Positions 1 to 13,100 of a stretch of 64,000 bases of DNA are shown piece after piece; position 1 is the stretch's first letter; each line of letters begins with the position of its first letter. Both the position numbers and the translations under genes were made by a program. The stretch is from Owenia fusiformis. Lineage: Eukaryota > Annelida > Polychaeta > Sabellida > Oweniidae. The stretch covers positions 16,889,759 through 16,953,758 of the forward strand of contig CAIIXF020000009.1 in the NCBI GenBank assembly GCA_903813345.2, written 5' to 3'. Below the pieces are notes generated by a model. It was not told the origin of the DNA, ran no database searches, and worked only from the letters and a program-made list of their open reading frames with translations.

Positions 1-1117
1 TTGCAGACAAGGATTTTAGCATTTGACTTCAAAATGGCCGACAGGAAGTAGGTATCGATTTAAATTTTTTTCATCCACATCTGCATGCACTCATAAGTTA
101 TCCCTGAAAATTTGAAGGTGATATCTGTAGCGGTTTTGGAGAAAACTGCCGGACGTTCGGACGGACGGACAGACAGACGGACGCGCCTAGGCCGACAATA
201 TGGCCCCACACTATGTGGTGGGAACATAAAAACATACAGCACAATCAAAACCAGCTCTAGATCATAATCAAAATCATTATTGAAAAGAACAAAGTTCATC
301 CCTATTATACAGTTCACTGGTCCACAGCAGAGCAGTTGACTTATGGCTAGTTATATACTCAACCTCTATGACTAGTTATTTAACTCAACCAAAAATATTG
401 ATTTGAAGTCTCAAACTTTGAGAAACTTAGAGAGCACAATTTGTGACCTAGTTTGATGACCTTGACCTTGAAAATTTTTACTTTTTCAGAGCTCAGTGAG
501 TCTTTTTTGATTAGGCTCACCAAAATTTGATAGACGGCCATATTTTTTAGTTACAATTGAATTCATCACAAGAAATGATGAAGTATAAGGAAAAACTTTG
601 AGAAACTTAAAAAGACTTACATTAGACCTAGATTCTGACCTTGACAAAGGTAAAAATTTAATTTCAAAATCTTCAATTTCTTAAACTTGGAAAATAGCGA
701 TGACAGGCCAAATATGGATATACATAAAATGTATGTGGATATGACTTCATACGAAGCAGTTTTAACTTGTGTGGCCAATGTTGACGGACGGACCAATGGC
801 TGGATGGACCAACGGACTGACGGATACCTAGTCGATCCCACTGGCTCACTGTGTGAGCCAAAAACCCCAAAACAGTTACATGCACAAGTGCTGAGCAAGA
901 AACTATTACACCAAAAGTAGTGACTTGGATTTTTATTAATTCCGTCAAAATGTTGCATTTGAAGCACAAAATGGCAAATTTTGATTATAAACCAATCACA
1001 ATTAAATGTTTCCCTATATTTATTAAAACCAAATATATTCTATCATAGGATTTCTCAAGGGAATATGTATGCAAAATGTGGAGACTTAACTCTCAATAGT
1101 AAAGAAATGAGAGTAAA
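1..1117. repeat. Dispersed repeat fragments in EME1 intron 10
   Basis: Two diverged copies of a repeat ending in GGACGGAC tracts plus a small hairpin (about 1-235, ending CCCCACACTATGTGGTGGG; about 420-870, ending GGCTCACTGTGTGAGCC), and one satellite-like unit at 341-392. The missing EME1 exon 11 was not found here. Confidence 0.55.
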
Positions 1118-4100
1118 TACAGGGTGAGCCAAAAAACAATTTTTTGAAAGCGCATGGATTTAAATAACATTTTCCTGGATATGCAGGAATCAATTTTACA
1201 ATTGTTCCTGAAGTCGGATAAATAAATCTCTAGGTTTTTTGAGTAATAAAGGTAAACAGACGCCAGTTGTTAATCATGCCTCAAATTTAAGTACCAGATT
1301 GACATATTAGTCAGTCTGTCAGAAAAACACATGGGTAGGTTGTTCAGTATATTCTGGAATAATTTCCAGAAAAAATGGAATTATATTAGAGGTATCTTAA
1401 AACAAATAAGTAACATGAAGAAAACTGATTCAGCATCAAGAGAAAACGGTGATTTGGGAAAGTCTTCACAGTGAAAGCAATTCTGAGATCTTATTTATGG
1501 CAAAAAAGATCACTATGGAGCTTGATTTAGCCCACACATTAAAGAATCTGTTTCTTCATTGCCCTTTAAGACTCAAATAAATTAAAAGTCAAGAAGAGAA
1601 CATCATTTTTCGTCCAGACTTCCCCATGCCAGTTCCGTTTTTCTTGTGTTGAACCAGTACATCTTATCTTTGTTATCGGTCTCAATACACTTCCAATGCT
1701 TTTATTTCTATTAGAAATAGAAACTACAGTAGTGTATTTCAATCGTCTTGCCAAGGTGTTATAAAATTTGTCTCGATTAGTAGTTCAGATTTCGCGAATT
1801 ATTCCACGAGTCTGTAATTTGCGAATTTGTATTCATATTCGCAATTCCGCAGCGAATCACGATGTCAAATACATTGTTTTTCTCACAAACAGTATTAAAC
1901 TATGTACAAATGATTGTTTTTATTTTAATGAACATGAGTAATAAATTTAATTTAAACGAAATATTTTAGAGTTATTAATCTAATTTCATTTATTACATGC
2001 TTGGTGATCGGAAAAAAAGAACGGAGGGGGAGTAGGCGATCTCTGCAAGAAAATCAAACAAATCTGGAAAAATTATTTTTTCAAACGAAAGTTTATGACT
2101 GAATTGCAAAATGAATAGGTGCAGTACATGGCAGAATATGTTAGGTCTTCTAGTATTTATGTTGGACTGAAACACTTTTAAGATATGAGATCTATTAAAA
2201 AAGGCGCATCATCACCAGCATGCAAAAGTCAATGTTTTTGCTATAAATCAGGCAACAATATAGTCTACACGACCTGTAATGAATAGGTATAAGGGACGTT
2301 ATTATCACAACACTAATGACATTGCCCCCTTTTTAAAGTTAGTTTCCATGCGTTATGTAAAAAATAATCGAAAAAATTAATATTGAACGGAGCGGGGGAG
2401 TGAATGGAGGGGGGGGAGTAATGTCTTTAAGATGGAACAAATTTACAAGAACTTGTGTAATGGAAAAACTAAACTCAGTACCTCAGTAAGAAACTGGATA
2501 TTACATCTCAGGAGAATGAAAAATGGGAAAATGTGGAGTTGTTATATAACAAGTTGGAATAAATTCAAGTAACATGTCTTATCATGTGTTACACGAGGGG
2601 AAATTCTACCCGCGTATATACGACCTACCGCCGAGTAAGACACGCATATACCGCCAATCCAATGTTTGTTAAGGTACATCTCGTAGGAAAATGGACAATA
2701 AAGGTAATATAATGTCACTATCAATTCCCTTGGATGGTTAGAATTGTTACTAAGATGTTCTAGCAGGCGGAATTGGCCTAGAATTATAGTTGAAATATAT
2801 AATTGTTATGTCCAAATTAAGAGATAAGTTAAACGTATAATGGTTTTCGATTTGTTTTTCTCATTCATACTCGCTTTAATTGATAATGAGCCATACATAA
2901 GACATACTTGGGCCGGTAAATGTATGTCATATGCATAATATATTAAGTGTCAAAATATTAGGTCAAAATAGCACTTTTGAACAGCAAAATCTTCACATAA
3001 ACTTTGTCCTAAAAGATCCGATGTAATTGGACATCGGACCAGATGTGATCGACGAGTAATATTATAAAGATCCGAAAATATCTTGAGTAAATGATCTCAG
3101 AATCCGAACATTACTTGAGTAAAATATGTTGAGATCTGATTATATCCTTGAGTCTATGACATGCTGATGATGATATAGTGTTAGGGTTACTTTTGGGAGT
3201 TTTCAAACCTTGATTTAATTGCCTTTATTAGAAGGGTTACTCGTTATTAATACTATTGTAACATTTTGACCCAGACTGACACAACAGAAATTAGGCTATC
3301 AACATTGGAGGATAGGAAAAGCGCGGAATTGCGTTTAATTGAATTATTATCAATATTTATGGATAAAAAGGAATATGACCTATCTTCATTTTAGGAGCCG
3401 TTTACTGATATTTTAGTCAAACTTGAGAGCGAATGAATTGCATTTAAATCAATTATTATCCATATTTATGGAAAAAATGAATATGTTTCGCGTCCCTAAT
3501 CTCTACTGGTCAATCTTTTTTCATTTTAGTAGCCGTTCTACTGATATCTTATTTTATTCAAAATTGAGAGCGAATGAGCATAACGGGTAAACTTTGCACA
3601 TTTTAGACCAATCAAAATATATAACTATTTTTCATATGTTTATCGTCTTGGTAGATACAAAATAACACGTACCAAACTCATTGGATTATGAGCATAGTCA
3701 GATAGAAGTGGTGATATCATCAACAATGAAAATTATGGTGATTTGAGTAAAAGCATGAATCCAATGTTTAAAAGAACTTCGCGGGACAAAGACGTTGACG
3801 TATAGTGCTGCGGGAATTTTATCATAATAACAGGAATATTTGTGATACTTCATGTTATTATATGATCATTCGAAAGCTTACTCACTACCTCATCGGGTTT
3901 TACTCACGGTATAATCGGAATACTCAGGCGGTAGCATCGGGTCCTGTTGAATCGTACTTGTGGTATAATCGGGTCTTTCATTTTCAACTTTCACCTGTGT
4001 TTTCAATGATATGCAACGCATGGCAGTGAGAGAAATGTGATATATTTGCACCTATTGTATCTTTGAATCAAATGGAGTAAATACAGCCATGGTTCTTACT

Positions 4101-7100
4101 TATTTAAGATGTAAAACATCATTCTAATATACTCCTCATAAAAAGTTAAGGATCTGCCATTTTTGTTAAATTTCATGAAATTCATCAATTTTAACATCAA
4201 ATTTTGACCCAATGTAATGGAGATATAACATTGAAACGTTGCGGACTTTATAGTAAATAGAATCAAGATACAGATTTATTTTCTTTATTGGGATTTCTTT
4301 TGTTCCCTGCTTAGAGAACAGTCGTTAAACAAATATGGGGATTAACATGTAAACCTATGAGGTCCTTAACTTTTTTTGAGGAGTATATTTAGAAGTTGAA
4401 TTTAGCGATTTGATAGTAAATATTGCATTAAGTACTCATTATTCTCTAAACATAAGTGCCTGGAACAACAACTATATTGGTTACAAACAATTCTGTGTTT
4501 TATCTATTTCTCATATTGAGAAATTCAATATAAAACAGGAGTTAATTAACTTATCCTCTACATTTTCAGACATCTTCGGGTCTTTGCTCGGTGGTAGGTT
4601 GTATATACGCAGGTAGACTTTCCCCTCGTGTCTTATATACACATTACCCCCCCTCCATTCATCCCCCCTCTGTTCAATTTTTTTTTTTAAAACGTGTGGA
4701 AACTACCTTTAAAAATAATATCATTAGTCTTGTGATAATAACGTCCCTTATACTCGTACCTATTTATTACAGGTCATGTAGACCATTGTTGCCTGATTTA
4801 TAGCAAAAGCATTGACTTTTGCACGTTGGTGATGATGCAACTTTTTTAATAGATCTCATTTCTTAGAAGCATATCAGCGTGATTTATTCAGTACGTAGAG
4901 CCGGAAATGAAAAAAACTGCCATGTCAGTGAAAATCAAAATTATTGATGCTGATTTCAATTTTTGTCGCAATTAATCGTAAGTATCTGCTTTGAATTGGT
5001 AGATATTGACAACTCGTGATATACCTAGGCCATTGTGGGGTGAACAGCATTGAAAACAGGACTAAATAAATAGTACCATGGGTACTGGGCTCAAATGGTG
5101 TTGCTCAAAAGTGAATGATGGCTAAAATGGCAAAAAATAAAAGAAAACTGATAAAAAATTTGGACGATTTTTAGTAACAAAATTATTTCATACAACTACT
5201 CTTTACAAAGACATGGCTTTTTACAATGCAGGACACCTGACATTATTTGTAAAGCTAGGAAATGGGCCAAAAGTGAATTTCATGAGACAAATATGGTGAC
5301 CATTTTGAAAATAGGCGAGCTTTTGAACCAGGAGTCATAGGGGAGTTTTCTGCATTGATGTTGAACAAAAATAACTTAAAAAGGGAATCCTATCGACAGA
5401 AAGCAAATGGTCCAAAACTGAATTTTTCGCTGGACAGAAGAGGCGGCCTTTTTGAAAATAGGCGAGCTTTTGAACTAGGAGATGGGGGTTTTCTATATTG
5501 ACGTTGAACAAAAATAACTTAAAACGGGAATATTATTGACAGAGGTTTTAAAACGGGCCAATTGTTGACAGACAAACAGACAGACGGACAAGTGAGTGAT
5601 TGCAATTGCTCACCATGTGAGCTAAAAACGACTGTAGGACATGCAATGGTAAGATTTTTTCTAGTGTATTTTTTTCATGAAAAATCGAAAATCCTATTCG
5701 ATCTCAAAATTACGCGAATTACTCGATTCCAAAAATCCCCGTGAGTTACAACACTAGTCTAATATACGTCAAGCATTACACACTCTGGCTGGAGTGGATG
5801 AATAAAAAGTCAATCTGGAAATGTATTTGAGGCATGATTGCCAGGAACCATATAGCTAGTTCATATATATTTAGGGAAATGTATATGAGGCATGATTATA
5901 TCATTGTAAAAACTGTTGCATTGAAATTATCAAAATAAAAAATGTGAATGTTTTTTGACCCACCCTTTATACAGATTTGGGACTTGTGTTCTCCCCTACT
6001 ATTCATCCATATGGCTAGTTAATATAATTAACTGTATACATTTGCTTGTCAATATTTATCAACCATATAGCTAGTAACTAATAATACATGTATATTCAAT
6101 CTTATGGCTAGTTAATATATTCAACCATACAGCTAGTTCATATATATTTAAACATATGGCTAGTTAATATATTAAACCATACAGCGAGTTCATATATTAT
6201 TTAAACATATGGCTAGTTAATATATTCAACCATATAGCTAGTTCATATATATTTAGGGGAGGCATCAAAAGTTCGATGTCGGATCGGAAACTTAATAAAT
6301 CTAGTTTTGACTCTGACCCCCCCCTCACCCCAAAACTAAATACCATAAAAGTTGATCGCTTACTTCCGGTTCGAGAATTTGAAAAATTATTGCTAAACAC
6401 GATCTAGTTTTTGTTCATTTCTATCGTTAATTTGTGGCTTTTAACAACTATTGACAGAAAAGAATCCATTGGAAAAATCTTGACGAAGAAAGCATCAGGT
6501 AAAATCTTTATTTTTAAACCATTCCAAGGCATTCTGAGTCGTAATTGCCAAAAATTTGAAATGTTGAAATTTGTCGGATAGCAAACTGAAATGGGTTTGA
6601 ACCCCCTCCCCCCTAACTAGATTTATTTAGTTTTCTATCCGACATCGAACTTTTGATGCCTCCCCTTACACATATGGCTAGTTAATATATTAAACCATAT
6701 AGCTAATTAATATATATTTAAACATATGGCTGGTTAATATATTCAACCATATAGCTAGTTCATATATATTTAACCATATGGCTAGTTAATATATTCAACC
6801 ATATAGCTAGTTCATATATATTTAACCATATGGCTAGTTAATATATTCAACCATATAGCTAGTTCATATATATTTAAACATATGGCTAGTTAATATATTC
6901 AACCATATAGCTAGTTCATATATATTTAAACATATGGCTAGTTAATATATTCAACCATATAGCTAGTTCATATAATTAAACATATGGCTAGTTAATATAT
7001 TCAACCATATAGCTAGTTCATATATATTTAAACATATGGCTAGTTAATATATTAAACCATATAGCTAGTTCATATATATTTAAACATATGGCTAGTTAAT

Positions 7101-10100
7101 ATATTAAACCATATAGCGAGTTCATATAATTAAACATATGGCTAGTTAATATATTCAACCATATAGCTAGTTCATATATATTTAAACATATGGCTAGTTA
7201 ATATATTAAACCATATAGCTAGTTCATATATATTTAAACATATGGCTAGTTAATATATTCAACCATATAGCTAGTTCATATATATTTAAACATATGGCTA
7301 GTTAATATATTAAACCATATAGCGAGTTCATATAATTAAACATATGGCTAGTTAATATATTCAACCATATAGCTAGTTCATATATATTTAAACATATGGC
7401 TAGTTAATATATTAAACCATATAGCTAGTTCATATATATTTAAACATATGGCTAGTTAATATATTCAATCATATAGCTAGTTCATATATATTTAAACATA
7501 TGGCTAGTTAATATATTAAACCATATAGCTAGTTCATATATAATTAAACATATGGCTAGTTAATATATTCAACCATATAGCTAGTTCATATATATTTAAA
7601 CATATGGCTAGTTAATATATTAAACCATATAGCTAATTAATATATTCACCTGAATAAGAGATTGTGGACTTGGGTAGGCAGCCACAATAGCATCAGCGAT
7701 TTGTGCACTGACATTTTTGAACTGCTGCATCTGTTTCCTCCATGCCTGGGTAACGTTTGGGTTTGGCACAACTATAACAATGAATGAAGAATACAAGATT
7801 TATTGAAAAACTTGTACAATGGCTAAAAGAAAACAAGATGGCCATCAAAAAGATAATCTGCAAACAATTTGGTAATCTTAAAAGCCATTATCCTTGATAT
7901 GAATGGACACCCAAAAATAAATCATCTTTCGAGTTTTGTACACTCTTACATTCCTATGAATTTGAATTTTGACAAGCTGTTTTATCAAAGAGCTTCTAAA
8001 TTTGCTTCCAAAACAATTGGCCACCAAAACGTTTATCAGCTGTAGAAGTTGGTACCCTGTAAAAGTTGTACAAGGAATAAAATCCAGCAAGGGATATTTC
8101 TGGAATCAAAGGAGCATGTAGGTTATCGCAAACAATTTCAGAAGGTTATATCTTGGATTATGACTATTTTCTGACAATGAAGACAAGTTTATCTTTTAGA
8201 TCAATTCATTATCTCAAAGAAAATTATATACAGTAATAATAAAGTCAAACAAACTCGGATATATTTAACTAGCAATCAACCAATCAACACACTTTTTCAA
8301 AGATGTTGACCCCATTTTCACCAAAAATGCAATCATTTTTTACAATGTTTAATGCATTACTATTCTTTATTTTGATGTATCAAATAGTTCTTGAAAGAAA
8401 AACTTAATTGCTTTAAGATAAGTGTTCCCCATGTTATTTCTCCATTGAAAAATCTCATGCTATCCATTGGTTTCAGTTCATTTTGGTCATCCAAATTCAG
8501 TATCTTTAAAGTCCCTGAAGCAATCAACTCTTCCTTTTAGGAGATCGAACATGTCTCAAAGCATATTCTAATTATGGATTCAACAATATAATAAAAAGGT
8601 TGCTTTTTGGTGAAAATTAGGTCAACAATTTTGAAAAAGTATGTTGATTGGTCCATTGTCCCTTCAATATCACTTAGGTCTGATTAACTAAATTATATAT
8701 ACTTTTCTTGAAGATAATGAATGGATCTAAAAGATACACCCATGTTCATGATCAGAAAATATTAATAGTTCAAGTTAGAATCATTTGAAATTGTTTGCAA
8801 TAACCTACGTGCTCCTTTATCGAATTATTTCTAAAATGGCATCCAGAAAACAAGTCAGAGAAAGTTCCTCAGATGTTCAATTTATTGCCACAAAAAATAG
8901 TACCATTGGTTCTATGCTCAAGTAGTGTCACATAGCTTATAGGACGACAATAAAAAAAGGGATATGAATTTTTGCTGATTATTTCATAAAACGACTGTTA
9001 TCAAATGTAATGTAATCTTCATACTCTGACACAGACAGTCCAGGTTCACAGAAGTCAGACCATAAGCTGTTTTGTCCTTGTATAAACACTGTGTACAATG
9101 TACTGACTGTATTTTTATGTTGATGTCATAAAAATTGAATAAATTATATAAACTAGATAGAAGTGATATATACCTGTGCTTATTTTAACACTGCCTGAGC
9201 CTGCTTCAACATTGAAGGTAAAAGCAGTATTTAGTCTGTCCCTCCTAGAAATCAATAAGAAAAGACTTACAGGACTTTCTATTCCATTTATATAGAAGCT
9301 ATAGTATCACACCGGAACACCTTGACAACAGTAAAGTCAGATACTGTTGTCACAAAAGGCAGATGTAACTGTTGCTTGAACTCGTTAATCACTTGGTTCT
9401 CATTTCATGGGACCTTATCGTCACTGATTCTGTGTATATATTAAGCTCCTGTGATGGTGTATTATATGAAATCCCAATTTTGATTAAATGTGGTCCAGAA
9501 TCGCCACGATACATCGTCTTACATATCGTCAATGACAACAGAATCTGAATTTGAAATAATTAACAAAACAATGGCACATGGTTTAAGATGTGATAACGGA
9601 CAATGGTGGATGTATTGCATTGGAACATAGGAAAATGTCAACGTGAACTAGACACTTTACCGTTGTCTCTGTATATACCATTGTGAAATATGATCATTAC
9701 CATTTCGATTTTGCAGCACATTTGACCCACATTTACCGTTGTCATTTATACAGCATCCGTTGTCCTGTGTCATATTTTGATCGGTAAACATTTCGATGAT
9801 AGAACATATTTTACTATACAAACACTTTGATTGACTGATCTACCAAAGGAATTTAATTTAGCTGATCTATTAAACATGCAGTTAATGAAAATCAAATCGA
9901 ACACAACAGTATCCGACTTTACCATTAAGTTGTCAGGGTGTTCCGGTGTGAGTATACAATAAACAAATATAGGAAATGCAAACTAAGCAATCTGGATGAC
10001 AAAACATTTAAGAGGTCTAAGTTTTGAAGTGGAACAACTCACATATGAGTATAACATGGCAAAATATATTGAGTAAATCAATTTAAGCTAAAATGTACAA

Positions 10101-13100
10101 AACATATGTTAGGTTTAGTACAACTCACTTGTATGGTGTCTCAGCAACAGACTTTGTGAATGACATTATTAGTTTGGCAGCATCATCATTTGTTTCAACA
10201 ATTCTCACATTTATATTACATTGCAAGTGAAGATCAATCAATGCCTGAAATTAAAACATGATGTGTTATCCATTTTATTATGCACTGAGTTTATATTACG
10301 TCTTTGGAACTACCCAGACATCTTTGATGGGTTTTAATTATCATACCAGGCTGTTCAATTTTGAAACTTTCAAAGAATGTAAAAAAACATTTATGCATTG
10401 ATATACAAACTAGAAAAACAGCAACTCCACGGAGTAGCAAATCCCACCGAACAAAAACATGTTTTGATAAATAGCCGCCATATAAAATTTGAGCCAAATC
10501 CATCCACTGGTATGTGAATTGTCAAAGATTATGTTTTTATGAAACATGGTTGCAATTTTGAAATTCAGCTGTCATCTTTAGATTTCTTCTTGAGTAGAGC
10601 TCATATGTCCCAAGGCATCAGCATATAGAATTTAATCCAGATCCATCAACTGATACTTGAGTTATCAAGGATTACATGTTTCATGAAAATTGGCAGAGAT
10701 CTCGATATATAGCAGCCACCTTGAAAATTTCTTCTCAAGCAGAGCTCCTTTTTCCCTCAACATCAGCATATAAAATTGGAACCAAATCCATCCTCTGGTA
10801 TTTGAGTTATCAATGACTACGTTTTTTCACGAAAAATAGCGGCCATTTTGAAAATCAGTGGCCATCTAGAAAATGTCTTCTCGAGCAGAACTTCTTTGTC
10901 TCTAGGCATCAGTATATAGAATTTGAACCAAATCCATCAACTGGTATTTGAGTTATCAACAGTTACGTTCTTTTATGAAAAATGGTGGCCATTTTTAAAT
11001 TTAGCCGCCATCTTGAAAATCCCTTCTTGAAAAGAGCTCCTATGTCCCTAGACAACAGCATGTAAAATTTGAACCAAATCCATGGAATGTTATTTGAGTT
11101 TTTTTTACAAAAAATGGCCACCATTTTGAAATATGGCTGCCACCTTGAAGGCTCTTTTGTACCCAGGCAACAGCATATAAAATTTGAACCAAATCCATCC
11201 ACTAGTATTTGAGTTATCAAAGATTATATTTTTTCCGAAAAATGGCCGCCATTTATTGAAAATTCCTTCCTGAGCGAAGGTCCTACACCCATAAGGCATA
11301 AGCCTATAAAATTTGAATGAAATACGTCAACCGGTATTTGAGTTATTGCCCGGACACACGGACGAACGGATGGACGGATGAACGAATATCTATATATACA
11401 TGTATATATACATCTATATCCCCCTTGAACTTCGTTCGGTGGGATAAATAAGAATAACTGCTTTACGATTGGTCAGAGGTTATGGTTAATGGTTGCTAAG
11501 GTAACTTGTGTTTTGGTCAAGATGGTTTCTATGCAAAATTTCTGCACACGACAAAAGATTGTCACATTTCTCGTTTATTTTAAACATTTCTCGCCTTTAT
11601 GACATTCACACGAAAAAAGACGATCAAATTAAAGTAATGTCCTAATAATATAATATAACTGCTCATATAACATCATATATACCTTATATATATTTTGAGA
11701 CCAAATCATGAGCACAGTTTTACCAATATATTGAGAAAATCAACAGGACAACAAGTCTAAAACAACATACAATTATTTTTAGATTAATTGATATTGTAAA
11801 ATGCTTTTAAGTTATTAAAATAACATTCCCAACGGATAAAAATGTGTTGTAACAAAACGCCGGGAATCGAACCCCAACCTTTTGGAAAAAATAGGGGATG
11901 ACAAAAAGTCCAACACACTACGTACTGCGCCACACAATGACTGCATGTACAAATTTTACAACAATATAAATAATTGAAATAAAGGAATATAAGTGTGCTT
12001 CTTTTATTTCAAAATGATAAATATATATGACTGATATTGTTGAAATGTATGTTTTTTGGATGTTTTTTCATCTGATTTATTAAATAACGATGTTTTATTG
12101 AGCATCGAACTTCCCGTCATCGGTCTTGGCAAATACAATCGGTTGCCGGGATATTGAGCCCAGGCAGCCAATCACAGATCGAAGCACATTGAAGCGGGTT
12201 TTTCAATTTTATTTCAAACATTTATCGAATAAAAGTTGATGCAGGATGGATTTATGGCTGAGAACAATCATCAAATTGATACCGTTAACGAATTGTCTGA
12301 AGCCCCAACATTGGTAAGTCGATAGAAATACTTGTTTTACATAATATAACACGAAAATACCAGAGGGGTTACTCTAATTGTGCTTTTGGACGACCTGATC
12401 TTTTTAAGATACCAACAGTCTCTAGTGGATATATGGAAGATAATTGGGAGAAAATTCCTTCAATTCGAGGGGCTCTGTCGGGGATTTCTTCAATCACTGT
12501 AACATTGTCTAGCTCGATTCTTGCAGGATCCTTGCTTTATTTTAGCAATCTTTACCGTTATCTCTTCAATAACAATACTTTACAAATATTGAATGATGTT
12601 GAGTGTAATACCTGTATTTATTCTAAGGCTGTATTCCACGCAGCTCGTAGGGCAAGTGGAATACATCCCCCAGATTTCCCATCCCCCAGTATTGCACGAA
12701 AACAGAATTCAATATTTGTTTTATTATTTCATACATATTAACAGATCTATTCAACAATATTAATTTATTAACTACATGTATAAAGTGTCTCAAAATCGAA
12801 AATAGGACAAATTATAACACAGTGTTCACAGTGGCCTATACATGTGACGTCACATTCGTTGAATACCTGTATTTAATTTTCTAGAAATACACCTTTCATA
12901 TTGATTTCTTATACATGAATGGAATACCTTGGGGTATTTTTAGTCACATGGTACACGGCCGACCAATCACATGCTGATTATCACTACAGAGAAATAATAA
13001 ATACCATTGTAAAACAAATATGCTGTTACTTCATTTTGATGTTGCAAAAATTGCCACACATGAAATTCCCTGGTATTTTTGACTTCTTTCATACATGGGC

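Larger units (their letters stand above)
1120..5968. mobile_element. Decayed Tc1/mariner-like element with nested insertions
   Basis: TA-flanked ends CAGGGTGAGCCAAAAAAC and inverse (GTTTTTTGACCCACCCTTT). Subterminal parts also pair (CTCAAATTTAAGTACCAGAT with 5815-5845). It holds a broken transposase (about 1754-1490, minus), the palindrome 2172-4872 and a dispersed repeat at 5040-5750. Confidence 0.55.

Noticed and set aside
1-7649. EME1 exon 11 (final helix-hairpin-helix and stop)
   Set aside because: Looked for the AYQQC...RRIGPE-type block on the minus strand and did not find it; probably outside the window.
12433-12741. 102-residue plus-strand ORF in EME1 intron 7
   Set aside because: It crosses the start of a MITE and has a decayed second copy at 14650-14800; no domain.
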